NCBI RefSeq assembly: GCF_014334055.1
Contig: NZ_CP060490.1
Location: 1,860,001-1,924,000 of the forward strand
DNA: 64,000 nt
Direction: 5' to 3'
DNA from: Oscillibacter hominis
Lineage (GTDB): Bacteria > Bacillota > Clostridia > Oscillospirales > Oscillospiraceae
The notes under the pieces were generated by a model. That model did no database searches and had not been told where the DNA came from. It saw only the letters and a program-made list of their open reading frames with translations. Numbering within the stretch: position 1 is the first letter of the stretch; each line of letters begins with the position of its first letter. The position numbers were made by a program, and so were the translations under genes. Below are positions 51,568 to 59,746 of the stretch, one piece after another.

Positions 51568-51579
51568 GTTCCAGCCTCC

Positions 51580-52638
51580 TTAGCCCTTCATCTCGCTGAT
51601 GGTCACAGCGCCCAGCACAGGCAGCACCTTGCTGTCCTCCGGAATATCCTCGGTAGGCAGCGCAATGTGGTAGTTTTCCACACCCTCCGCGTGGTAGATC
51701 AGGTTTCCTAATTGTGCCAGGGTCACCGCCTTGCCCAACTGCTTTCCGGAGAAATGCTGGACAAGCGCCTCCTCCACGCTGGTCTTCACCGATTCAAACG
51801 CATACCCGCTCTGCACCTTCACCTGTGCCGTCACCGCCACCTCCCGGGTCCGGGGCGCAAGGACCTGGACATCCACGGCGATCTCCCGCTTTTCCTGGAG
51901 ATCCGCCCGGATTTCCTCCAGCAGCTCCTCTGAGGGAATCCCGGTGGCAGCCGCTACGTAGACGTCCACCGTGCCGATGCCTCTGGCCCGCCCCACCACG
52001 GTGGCGGCAGCCACTGAGGCGTGATTCATGGCGATCTTCTGGTAAAAGGCGGCGTTCGCGCCGTTGGGCAGTCTTTGATAGCTCTCAAGGATGCGCTTGC
52101 GCAGGGATTCGTCGTCCTCCGCGTCGCTTCCCCCTGCAAAGGGGTTGGGGTTGGTGCAGCGCGTAATCCCCACCGGCATGGCGGCCATCCACACAATGGA
52201 CCCCGCCACTGCGTTGCCCGCGCTGCCGGCCACCACAGCTGCGGCTGGCACGTCCACTGACAGCGTCCCCGCCGCCATGGTGGCCTCCTTGGTGGTGACA
52301 AAGCGCACATTGTCCTCCGTCATACACTCCGTGCCTGCCTCGATCATCAGGTCCGTGGCCAGCGCGTTGTCTGTCAGAAAGCGCAGTGTGCCCTGGGCAC
52401 GGGCCGCTTCCTGGCGAGTAATTCCTCTGAGCTGCGCATGGTAATCCAAATACTTTCCCTGGGCGGTCTGGGGAAAGCTCTGATCCAGTACCCAGTCCGC
52501 CTGAATCAGCAGCGACTGTACCTGGGCCGCCACGGCGTAGAGGCGGACGCTCAGGTCGCAGGATTCCTCCGGAACAAATCCCGCCTTTTCCGCAAAGGTT
52601 TCCAGAAGCTCCTGATAGATTTCGTCAATTGTTTTCAT
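51580..52638 (-). CDS. Baseplate J family protein
   Basis: 352 aa, baseplate wedge. Has the Baseplate_J core: GTECMTEDNVRFVTT, GSAGNAVAGSI, CTNPNPFAGGSDAEDDESLRKRI (in parts, NPNPFAGGSD) and VDVYVAA. ATG 52638 with AAGGAGAAG upstream. Normal length for the family. Confidence 0.93.
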   Translation of the reverse strand: MKTIDEIYQELLETFAEKAGFVPEESCDLSVRLYAVAAQVQSLLIQADWVLDQSFPQTAQGKYLDYHAQLRGITRQEAARAQGTLRFLTDNALATDLMIEAGTECMTEDNVRFVTTKEATMAAGTLSVDVPAAAVVAGSAGNAVAGSIVWMAAMPVGITRCTNPNPFAGGSDAEDDESLRKRILESYQRLPNGANAAFYQKIAMNHASVAAATVVGRARGIGTVDVYVAAATGIPSEELLEEIRADLQEKREIAVDVQVLAPRTREVAVTAQVKVQSGYAFESVKTSVEEALVQHFSGKQLGKAVTLAQLGNLIYHAEGVENYHIALPTEDIPEDSKVLPVLGAVTISEMKG

Positions 52639-52648
52639 CCTCTTCTCC

Positions 52649-52999
52649 TTACCGGACTGTGAGGGGCACTTTGAGTTCCTCTCCCCCATAGAGCAGATGG
52701 ACCTTGATGTTCATCCGCCCCTGCTCGTCCTTGCCAAGCTCCACATCCGTCACGCTTACGTCCTCCTCGTCGGAGAGCGCCTCTGTCACGTACTGCAGCG
52801 CGGCCCCCTTCCGCCCCACAGGGCTTTCGCCGCCCAACAGATAAAGCCTGCTGCCCAACCGGGGCAGGAAGGGCAGGGCCCCCCTGCGGGCCGTCAGCTT
52901 GAACAGCACCCGCTGCAATAGGGCCTCCCGGCCACTGACATGCCTGAGCCCGCCGGCTCCGTCGGTCACATAGTCTCCGTCCTTGATCTTCAGTTCCAT
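52649..52999 (-). CDS. Phage baseplate wedge protein, DUF2634/gpW-like
   Basis: 116 aa. LLQRVLFKLTARRGALPFLPRLGSRLY is the typical segment (short form RLGSRLYLL), with ALQYVTEALSDEEDVSVTDV behind. Corresponds to XkdS of PBSX. ATG 52999 chosen over the GTG upstream. Confidence 0.85.
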   Translation of the reverse strand: MELKIKDGDYVTDGAGGLRHVSGREALLQRVLFKLTARRGALPFLPRLGSRLYLLGGESPVGRKGAALQYVTEALSDEEDVSVTDVELGKDEQGRMNIKVHLLYGGEELKVPLTVR

Positions 53000-53003
53000 G
53001 CCC

Positions 53004-53387
53004 TCACTCCCCAATGACCGGCGCCTGGTACTCCTCGCCGTTGATATAAAGCCTGCCGGACAGATGGATTTCCCCGTTGTTGTTCAGACGGATGGAGGCT
53101 CCGTTGGAGTGGATGAGGAGTTCGCCTGGCTCCAAATTCTTTCCCTCCGGGTCCTCCACTCCGGCCACGCAGCACTCCTCGGCCCCAGTGCCTCCCCGGA
53201 TTAAAAGAGCGGCCGCACCGTTGTCCGGCTTCCAGGCGAATCCACCCGGCCCCATGACCGGAAGGTTCCGTACCTCTCCCCGGGCCAGAACGCCTGCGCT
53301 CTCTCCGCAGATGGTGGTCACACCCAGATCGGCGGCAGGAAGTCCCGCCGTCCCCTGGGCGCTTCTCAGCTGTCTTGATAGCCACAT
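53004..53387 (-). CDS. Phage baseplate assembly protein V / tail spike-like
   Basis: 127 aa. Opens WLSRQLRSAQGTAGL, then beta-rich repeats and EIHLSGRLYINGEEY near the end, as in gpV/gp45-type spikes. It sits between DUF2634 and hub genes. The catalytic or apex histidines of long spikes are not seen. Confidence 0.7.
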   Translation of the reverse strand: MWLSRQLRSAQGTAGLPAADLGVTTICGESAGVLARGEVRNLPVMGPGGFAWKPDNGAAALLIRGGTGAEECCVAGVEDPEGKNLEPGELLIHSNGASIRLNNNGEIHLSGRLYINGEEYQAPVIGE

Positions 53388-53392
53388 ACCGA

Positions 53393-54325
53393 TTATCTCT
53401 CCTTCAGTGTCAAAAGGCAGGTTTCCCCGCTCTCGTCCAGGCTGCTGCGGGCCTCTTCCACCCGGTAGCTTCCGGAGATGCCCGTCCTCTCCATGTGCAG
53501 CGTCACCTGGTCGCCCGGCTCCGCGGCAAACGCGCCCTGCAGCTTGACCTCAACGGACAGCTGATCCTTCCGGGACTCCTCGATCTGATAGGTTCCCGTG
53601 TAGCGCATGGCCTCATATGTACTCTTTCCCGGCGTGTACAGCACCCGCCGACAACTCCCGCCCCTGCTGGAAAAGGGCTCGTTTTTCACCCGGTGGGAGA
53701 TGCCCCGGGCTTTGTCCACCACCAGCACCTCCGACAAAACGCCGTAGCGCTGTTCCCGCTTTACCAGGGAGAGCACCGGGGAGCCGTCGGTCAGGGTAAG
53801 CGTCTTTCCGGATACGGTTTTTTGAAGAATCAATCTGCCCACATGGTCGAAATAGGGGGAAAACCCACCATAGCGCCGGGTAAATCCATCCAGCGCCTTC
53901 CATTGGCTGACGCCGGAGCTGACGGCATAGGCACCGGAGAGCGGCTGAACCGCGCTGCACGTCAGTCCGTAGGGCGTCACGTGGTTGCGTAAAATCACCT
54001 CTGTGGTAGCCCGCTGGTAGTTGGCCGCAGTGGCTTCGTTGTCCAACAGCAGCGCGCACAGCCCCCGGCCGGCCACCGTCAGCAAAAGGCCCTGTTCTGA
54101 TTGGCGGATTTCGTATTCATCCAGCACGCCATAGAAAACGCTGACCCCATCCACCGCCGCGCGGAAGCGGTTCACTTTGGGCAGCACTTCCGCCATGGAC
54201 CGCTCATAGAGGCACACCGCGGTGAAACTGTCGCAGGGCACCCCTCCGGTCCGGATGACCTCCCAGCTCAGCAGGACCGGCAGCGTGTATACCACACCGT
54301 CGTATGTTTTCAACTGTCCCTTCAC
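53393..54325 (-). CDS. Tail hub protein, XkdQ/YqbQ family
   Basis: 310 aa. Hub protein (gp27/gpD-like): SWEVIRTGGVPCDSFTAVC, KALDGFTRRYGGFSPYFD, PGDQVTLHME. Its start overlaps the LysM gene stop by 4 bp. Together with the spike it caps the tube. Confidence 0.87.
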   Translation of the reverse strand: MKGQLKTYDGVVYTLPVLLSWEVIRTGGVPCDSFTAVCLYERSMAEVLPKVNRFRAAVDGVSVFYGVLDEYEIRQSEQGLLLTVAGRGLCALLLDNEATAANYQRATTEVILRNHVTPYGLTCSAVQPLSGAYAVSSGVSQWKALDGFTRRYGGFSPYFDHVGRLILQKTVSGKTLTLTDGSPVLSLVKREQRYGVLSEVLVVDKARGISHRVKNEPFSSRGGSCRRVLYTPGKSTYEAMRYTGTYQIEESRKDQLSVEVKLQGAFAAEPGDQVTLHMERTGISGSYRVEEARSSLDESGETCLLTLKER

Positions 54326-54882
54326 CGGATTTTCACCTGATTTCCCGGGTAGATGAGGTTGGGGTTTTTGATTTGTGGGTTGTTGGCAATCAGAGACTGG
54401 AGCGTGACTCCATACCGGTTTGCGATCCCCCAGAGCGTGTCGCCTTTGACCACGGTGTAATAAACGCTGCCGCTTCCCCGGCTGACAGTGCTTCCGCTGG
54501 CCTCCTGGTCCACGCTGAAGGGCCCGTAGCCGTCAAAGCTCTCCCAGAATTCAAACGTGTATTTGACGTAATCGGGTCTTGGCTGCTGGGCCAGGCTCAG
54601 GGAGATAAAGTAGGCGTTGGCCGCCATCCACACAGGATGCACCAGCAGTCCCGGCCCTTTCTTGTAAAATACCACCGCCAGTTTGCGGAACTCATCATAG
54701 GCTCCCTCCCCGGCAAATTCTCCCTCGCCACGCATCACCCTGTTCCCAAGGTCCAGGTCCTGCATGCAGTACCTGCCAAAGGGCACCTTGTGAACCGCCA
54801 CCTTTCTCTGGTAGGTGATGCTGTAGGTGGCCGGGTTGTGGGGCCATACATAGTCCTTAAAGCGCATGGGCGTCAGTTCCAT
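54322..54882 (-). CDS. Phage tail protein with C-terminal LysM, XkdP-like
   Basis: 186 aa from ATG 54882 (GGAGGG upstream). Residues 1-130 form the XkdP-type tail region (FKDYVWPHNPATYSITYQRK, LVHPVWMAANAYF); the last 45 are one LysM (YTVVKGDTLWGIANRYGVTL, NPNLIYPGNQVKI). LysM probably binds peptidoglycan during penetration. Confidence 0.9.
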   Translation of the reverse strand: MELTPMRFKDYVWPHNPATYSITYQRKVAVHKVPFGRYCMQDLDLGNRVMRGEGEFAGEGAYDEFRKLAVVFYKKGPGLLVHPVWMAANAYFISLSLAQQPRPDYVKYTFEFWESFDGYGPFSVDQEASGSTVSRGSGSVYYTVVKGDTLWGIANRYGVTLQSLIANNPQIKNPNLIYPGNQVKIR

Positions 54883-54896
54883 CCGATCCCTCCTGA

Positions 54897-55331
54897 TCAG
54901 TAAAGGGTGTATCCGCCGTCGTATCGGCGGGCATCCCTTTGAATCTGCCGGGAAACGTCCGCCGGCGATTCTCCTTGTGGGAGCGCTGCTTTGATCGCGT
55001 CTTGCGGCTCTCCCCACCCCTCCGGTTCCTGGGGGACCGCCTTCCGGGCAGCTGCCACGCCCTCGTTCAGGAGCAGCCGCCGGGATGGGAAGTCGATCCT
55101 CTCATCCCTCTGCTCCCCGGCCGCCTGAAAAGCCTCCCGGCTCTCCTCCGCCTGAAAGGAGCCCTCCTGCTCCCAGGCACGCAGCGCCTCCCGGCGCCTC
55201 TTCTGCTGCGTATGCGCCTCGGCGGCCTCGGCCCAGGGCTCTTGCCCCTCCTGCTCCTCCTGCTCTTCCCCCGTCAGCAGCGTCCTCCAAAGCTGGCTCT
55301 GCCGCAGCAGGAGCTGTTCGATGTAATTCAT
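54897..55331 (-). CDS. 144-aa coiled-coil protein in the tape-measure position
   Basis: Extremely rich in Glu, Gln, Arg and Ala (EEQEEQEGQEPWAEAAEAHT); predicted helical, no membrane helix. It lies exactly where PBSX-like tails have XkdO, the tail tape-measure protein, usually several hundred to >1000 residues. C-terminus DVSRQIQRDARRYDGGYTLY. Either a miniature tape measure or an unrelated protein left after loss of the real one. ATGA overlap with the upstream gene. Confidence 0.65.
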   Translation of the reverse strand: MNYIEQLLLRQSQLWRTLLTGEEQEEQEGQEPWAEAAEAHTQQKRRREALRAWEQEGSFQAEESREAFQAAGEQRDERIDFPSRRLLLNEGVAAARKAVPQEPEGWGEPQDAIKAALPQGESPADVSRQIQRDARRYDGGYTLY

Positions 55332-55654
55332 GTGGTCTCCTCCTGCATACAGCGAAACCGCTCCTGGTCAAAGGCGGCACTTTTTCCTGCGTCCAGCGGG
55401 CGCTCCCTTGGCTGCTCCCCGGCGCAGAGCAGGCGGATCAGCCGCTCGATCTGCTCCGCCGTCAGCGTCTCCATTACCTGTGCGGCGCATTCAAATGCCG
55501 GCTTGCCCTCTTGATAGCAGCATTTGGAGAGGACCAGGGCATTGCCCAGAAGGCCGGACTCCTCCGGCGCGCACTGGCTGAGCAGCGGGTCCCGCCGCAG
55601 CTTCAGCAGCTGGGCCGCCGTCACTGGCCGCAGCTCGTCGATTCCATTCATCAC
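55328..55654 (-). CDS. Putative tail assembly chaperone (XkdN-like)
   Basis: 108 aa, helical. Placed between tail tube and tape-measure slot, the usual place of the assembly chaperone. Contains DPLLSQCAPEESGLLGNALVL. Overlaps both neighbours by ATGA. I see no obvious slippery site for a frameshift product. Assignment by position. Confidence 0.6.
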   Translation of the reverse strand: MMNGIDELRPVTAAQLLKLRRDPLLSQCAPEESGLLGNALVLSKCCYQEGKPAFECAAQVMETLTAEQIERLIRLLCAGEQPRERPLDAGKSAAFDQERFRCMQEETT

Positions 55655-56040
55655 GCGGCGATCTCAATGCGGCCCGTGGCCAGCACTGTCACCTTTTCCG
55701 CCACCATGGCGTTCAGCTCCCCCTGCTCGGAGATGTTGCTCCACTGGCAGCCGCTGTAGATCACCTTGCGGTCCGGCTTGCAGATCACAAGGGAGAAGTC
55801 CTCCAGATGGTAGAAGCTGATGCCGTCGCTGATGGCCTCGTCGGTGGCGTAGAGCCGGGTCAGCTCCAGGGTGTATTTGCACTGGCCGGGAATGGTGGCC
55901 ACCGGTTCGCTTTCGCCGAAGGCCTCAATGGTCTGGCTGCTCCGGGTGACTTTCGCGGAGTAGCTCTGTACCACCGCCACTTTCTTTCCGTTGAGTTCCA
56001 GATAGATGTCCGCGCTGGTGGGAAAACCTGCAATCTCCAT
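55651..56040 (-). CDS. Tail tube protein, XkdM-like
   Basis: 129 aa. Beta-rich with AGFPTSADIYLELNGKKVA and TLELTRLYATDEAISDG and GCQWSNISEQGE; fits the XkdM family. Forms the inner tube under the sheath. Confidence 0.87.
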   Translation of the reverse strand: MEIAGFPTSADIYLELNGKKVAVVQSYSAKVTRSSQTIEAFGESEPVATIPGQCKYTLELTRLYATDEAISDGISFYHLEDFSLVICKPDRKVIYSGCQWSNISEQGELNAMVAEKVTVLATGRIEIAA

Positions 56041-56052
56041 GAACTCGCCTCC

Positions 56053-57120
56053 TTAAACCGTAATGTGGGCCGTGAGATAGATCTGGTTGAGCCCATGGGC
56101 CACGGCAAAGCTGAACTCCACCAGACAGACGGTGGGATTTTCCTCTGATACGCTCACCGACACCTCGCCGTAGCTGTCGATGATCTCCGCCTTGACTTTG
56201 CTCTCCAGGTCCACCACCACCTGGGAGCGGATGGCTCCTCTTGTCTGGGCCGTGTTTTTGGTACGGGTAAATTTGCTGCGCAGGGAGTTTCGGATGGCGG
56301 GAATCACATTGTCCACAATCAGGATGGTGGTCAGCTCCCGCCAGGTGCTGTCGGCCGCGCCGCCGGTGGTGGTGCGGGTGGTGATGCCGCGGACGGGTGA
56401 GATCACTCCCGCTACCTCCTCCAGAGGCATCACGCCCCCCTGCACCAGCAGATCAATGTCGTTGTCGCTGTAGCGCTGGCTCACTCCGCCCAGGCCGTAG
56501 AGCTTCACGCCGTTGAGGGGCACAGCCGGGTCGCGGTTGACCGCAATGGCCGCGGCCACTGCCGCCGCGCTGCAGGTGCCGGGCAGGGTCTTTCCGGACT
56601 CGTCCAGTGCGTCAGGACCCACCAGCACCACACGCTCGCTGTTGATCTGCGCTGCGTGGGCCTTGAGCTGCGCCGCGCTCTCGCCGCTGCCCCCCACCAC
56701 CGCGATGCGTTCCCTGCGGTTCTGGGAAGTGGAATCCACACTCTGCCTCAAGGCCTGATGCACTTCGGCATCGGCGCTGTCGCAGACCACAATCTGAATA
56801 TTCTCCTGTTGGGCCAGGGCTTCGAAGGCCGCAGTATAGCCGCTGACCGTTTTCTCTTCCACCGCGGCCGCCACCACAGTGGACGCGCCGCCGGCAAACA
56901 GCAGCCTCAGCAGCGTGGACATGCCCGCGCTGCCTTCGGCATCCTCGCCAAAGGCGGCAAGCCCCGCAGCATAGCTGGTCAGAGTCACGGCTTCATTGGC
57001 CGTCCCTTTTGTGGCTGAAGCCGCCAAGCCGATGATCCGGATGGCGGCGCCGCCGTTTAACACGGCGGAAGCGTCGTAGGAGGAATAGACCCCCGGGCGC
57101 TCATGAACTGTACTCAACAA
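56053..57120 (-). CDS. Contractile tail sheath protein
   Basis: 355 aa. HERPGVYSSYDASAVLNGG at the start, PVRGITTRTTTGGAADSTWRELTTILIVDNV (in parts) and the final VAHGLNQIYLTAHITV are typical of XkdK-like sheaths. A TTG start at 57120 or 57117 is used, overlapping the previous stop. Shows a myovirus-like tail. Confidence 0.95.
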   Translation of the reverse strand: MLSTVHERPGVYSSYDASAVLNGGAAIRIIGLAASATKGTANEAVTLTSYAAGLAAFGEDAEGSAGMSTLLRLLFAGGASTVVAAAVEEKTVSGYTAAFEALAQQENIQIVVCDSADAEVHQALRQSVDSTSQNRRERIAVVGGSGESAAQLKAHAAQINSERVVLVGPDALDESGKTLPGTCSAAAVAAAIAVNRDPAVPLNGVKLYGLGGVSQRYSDNDIDLLVQGGVMPLEEVAGVISPVRGITTRTTTGGAADSTWRELTTILIVDNVIPAIRNSLRSKFTRTKNTAQTRGAIRSQVVVDLESKVKAEIIDSYGEVSVSVSEENPTVCLVEFSFAVAHGLNQIYLTAHITV

Positions 57121-57611
57121 GGAAGTACCACACCTTTCAATTCAAAATCCAGCAGCGCTCCGCTCTCCTCGCTGCCTGTCGCTGTAAAGTACGCCGTGCA
57201 CCGGACCGCTCCCTGACGAACGTACAGCTCCCGGTCCCGATCCCATTTCATCTCACCCCAGCTGGCCTCCAGCGGCTTGAGTCCGGAGGGCAGGCCGGCC
57301 AGCAGCACCTCTGCCGCCGTTTCCACCGCGGCTTCACACTCGTCATTTCCGGGCGCGTAGACGTCCACCGCCAACTCCACCTCCAGCCGTTTGCCGTAGA
57401 GCTCCCGGACCGTCCCCTTTTCCTCGTCATAAACCTGTCCCAGATAGCTGCAAAAGCCCATGGCCCGTCCGCTGCTCTGCCGGACGCCCACGGCCGCCAC
57501 AGCTCCGGCGGGGCGCTTTTCCCGCTGCTGTCCCAGCCGGGGGACAGCCTCCAGCCCAGCCTCCTGCAAGCAGCGGATCACCGCGCCGCGCACCTGATTC
57601 ATTCCTGTCAT
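57114..57611 (-). CDS. Putative tail terminator/completion protein
   Basis: 165 aa, located between connectors and sheath, the position of a tail terminator. QVRGAVIRCLQEAGLEAVP and later YFTATGSEESGALLDF. Start ATG 57611 overlaps the previous stop (ATGA). Family not recognised with certainty. Confidence 0.6.
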   Translation of the reverse strand: MTGMNQVRGAVIRCLQEAGLEAVPRLGQQREKRPAGAVAAVGVRQSSGRAMGFCSYLGQVYDEEKGTVRELYGKRLEVELAVDVYAPGNDECEAAVETAAEVLLAGLPSGLKPLEASWGEMKWDRDRELYVRQGAVRCTAYFTATGSEESGALLDFELKGVVLPC

Positions 57612-57925
57612 ACCGCCGCCTCCCATTCCATCCGAAGGGCCGCCCAGTAGTGGCTCAGCTCCCGCCCCACATAGTAGGGGGAGGAGGTCCTTACCCGCAG
57701 CCGCAGCCCCTGCCAGACCAGCACATCCCCCGGCTCCACGGCCGTCCGCCCCAGATAGACGTAGAGGCGTTCGTCTCCTCGTCCCAATACGTCCGCCGCG
57801 TCTTCCAGCCGGTTCCGGTCGGCCGAGGGCTGGATAAAAGCCCGGATGGGAGTCTCTGCCCCATCCCGGATCAAAGTCGCCTCCTGGCCGTATCGGGACA
57901 CAATCTCTGACAGCCGCTCTGTCAT
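57608..57925 (-). CDS. Putative head-tail joining / stopper protein
   Basis: 105 aa. EATLIRDGAETPIRAFIQPS, PGDVLVWQGLRLRVRTSSPY: resembles small stopper-type beta-barrels. ATGA overlaps on both sides. Assignment by place and general shape. Confidence 0.6.
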   Translation of the reverse strand: MTERLSEIVSRYGQEATLIRDGAETPIRAFIQPSADRNRLEDAADVLGRGDERLYVYLGRTAVEPGDVLVWQGLRLRVRTSSPYYVGRELSHYWAALRMEWEAAV

Positions 57926-58287
57926 CCTCTCACCCCGCAAAACAAGAAGCTCTCGTTCACATAGGGCTCCATCAGGCGCCAGGCCTCCCGGCGCAGCTGG
58001 TCAGCGGAGGCGCCGGCCTCTGCCGCAGACATGCCGCTGACAGAGACCGTGCCCGCCGTAAAGGAGGAAAATCCGCCCTGGCCGCCCCGGCATTCCAGAA
58101 GGCTGGCGGCGGCCAGCATCGCCGCCGCGCAGGGATAGGCTGCGGCGCAGCTTTGCTGCGTGATGCCCTGACGCAGCTTTGTGCGCAGGGAGTCCTCCGC
58201 GGCGGCGCACAGCGTCTCCAACAGCTCTGACTCCTGCTCCGATGCGCCGCTGAGCGTCTTTGCCAGTCTCAAAATTTCATCACTCAT
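57922..58287 (-). CDS. Putative head-tail connector (gp6-like)
   Basis: 121 aa, mostly helical, immediately after the capsid gene. Ala-rich helices (AAAYPCAAAMLAAASLLECR) and DQLRREAWRLMEPYV. Position and helical make-up match adaptor proteins; no diagnostic motif. Confidence 0.6.
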   Translation of the reverse strand: MSDEILRLAKTLSGASEQESELLETLCAAAEDSLRTKLRQGITQQSCAAAYPCAAAMLAAASLLECRGGQGGFSSFTAGTVSVSGMSAAEAGASADQLRREAWRLMEPYVNESFLFCGVRG

Positions 58288-58325
58288 GTTCGTCCTCCCC
58301 CTGCCGCGCTCCGCGCGGCCTTAAC

Positions 58326-59357
58326 TCACACCGACAGCACCTTGGAGGCGTCGCTGTAAAGCTTGGCAAAGCCGGAGATACTGGTGATCGCGGCACGCTC
58401 CAGCTGCCGGTCGATCAGCTTGTCATACTCCACCGTCACGTCGCTGCCGTTGATCATTTCCAGGGCGTAGTTCTTGTCCATGCCGATCATCTTGCCGGCC
58501 GGCATGGCGGAGGTGCGCAGCAGCTTTGCCCCCAGAGGGGAGGTCAGGGTTCCGGTGCCCTGGAAGTTCAACCCGGTCAGCGGGTTCTGGAACTCGCTGA
58601 GCTTCAGCATGGCCAGCATCACGTCGTCTGCAACCAGCATGGTGTTCAGGGCATAGGGGTCAAACTGGGCCCAGAAGTCCAGCAGCGCATCATAGCTCAG
58701 GGTGCCCGCGGTTCCGCCGATGGGCTTTGTGCCCACGGCGAAGCTCTTGGCGGCGTTGTTGTTCCCGTCGCCGTTGAGGATGACGGAGATGGCGTCCTCC
58801 AGATGCATCCGGGCAATGTAGGCGCCGATCTGGCGCAGCGTCACGGAGAAAAGGTCCAGCCGCTGGAAGCGGATGGCCTCATAGGACGCCACCAGCATCC
58901 GGCCCCGCTTGTGCAGCCGCACCAGGTTTTCCTGGGTGCGGATGGAGGTGGTGGGGATTTCGCTGCCCTCCTCCACACGCCGGAGAGACTTTTCCTCTTC
59001 CGTGGGCACAGAGGCGATGGAGCGGTAATCCATACCGTCAAAATTGGTCACCGTTGCGGTGATGCTGGGCAGGATATTCTCCGACTCCATGCCCTGGCGC
59101 ACCACCCGGGATACGAACTCCGGGAACAGCACTGCGGAATCCGTGGTGTGGAAGAACTTCTCCACCATGTCGCTGCCGACTCCCTTGACATGGATGTCAA
59201 AGCGCTTGAGCTGGCGCTGGAAGGCGTCCATCCCCTCCAGGGCGGTGCCCCGGTAGTTTTCGCTGGGGTCCATCTCCTCCAGGGTCTGGGTGAAGCTCTT
59301 GCCGGACTGGGCATACATGCCCTTGTCCAGCTTCAAATTGTCAAAATGATAGGCCAT
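58326..59357 (-). CDS. Phage major capsid protein (HK97-like fold expected)
   Basis: 343 aa. Features: delta-domain-like helical N-terminus, then LVRLHKRGRMLVASYEAIRF, LHLEDAISVILNGDGNN-like segment (MHLEDAISVILNGDG), LVADDVMLAMLKL, AGKMIGMDKNYALEMI. ATG 59357 (GGAGG at 9 nt) is preferred over ATG 59363. Confidence 0.88.
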   Translation of the reverse strand: MAYHFDNLKLDKGMYAQSGKSFTQTLEEMDPSENYRGTALEGMDAFQRQLKRFDIHVKGVGSDMVEKFFHTTDSAVLFPEFVSRVVRQGMESENILPSITATVTNFDGMDYRSIASVPTEEEKSLRRVEEGSEIPTTSIRTQENLVRLHKRGRMLVASYEAIRFQRLDLFSVTLRQIGAYIARMHLEDAISVILNGDGNNNAAKSFAVGTKPIGGTAGTLSYDALLDFWAQFDPYALNTMLVADDVMLAMLKLSEFQNPLTGLNFQGTGTLTSPLGAKLLRTSAMPAGKMIGMDKNYALEMINGSDVTVEYDKLIDRQLERAAITSISGFAKLYSDASKVLSV

Positions 59358-59371
59358 GTCCATCTTCCTCC

Positions 59372-59713
59372 TTACAGTACAAAGGTTACGGTATTTGCGC
59401 TGGGATCGATGTCCAGCACCAGGTACTCCCGGCCGGTGGAGCTGGCCTTGACGCCGCCGGTTCCGTTGGCCGAGAGCTTAGCGTAGCCCACGGTGGGCGC
59501 GGTGCCGGTGTAGGGCGCCGTCACCACGCCGGCAAGCTGCACGGCGCAGGCGTCCCCCGCCCGCTTAGCGGCGGTAACGCCGCAGAAGCTGTCGCCGTCG
59601 GCGCAGGCGCCCACCGTGGCGCCTGCGGTCATCTTGACCACGTGCCCCTCCACTGCGTCCGAGGTGGCAAAGGTCGCCGTCCACTGGTTCATGCCGTCAA
59701 AAGAAATGTTCAT
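59372..59713 (-). CDS. Capsid decoration-like protein
   Basis: 113 aa, beta-rich, Gly/Ala/Thr-rich (GHVVKMTAGATVGACADGDS, GVVTAPYTGTAPTVGY). Such DUF2190-like proteins lie just upstream of the capsid and stabilise it. 14 nt before the capsid start. Confidence 0.7.
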   Translation of the reverse strand: MNISFDGMNQWTATFATSDAVEGHVVKMTAGATVGACADGDSFCGVTAAKRAGDACAVQLAGVVTAPYTGTAPTVGYAKLSANGTGGVKASSTGREYLVLDIDPSANTVTFVL

Positions 59714-59746
59714 TGTCGTCCTCCCTTTTTATATTCCGCTCTCTCA

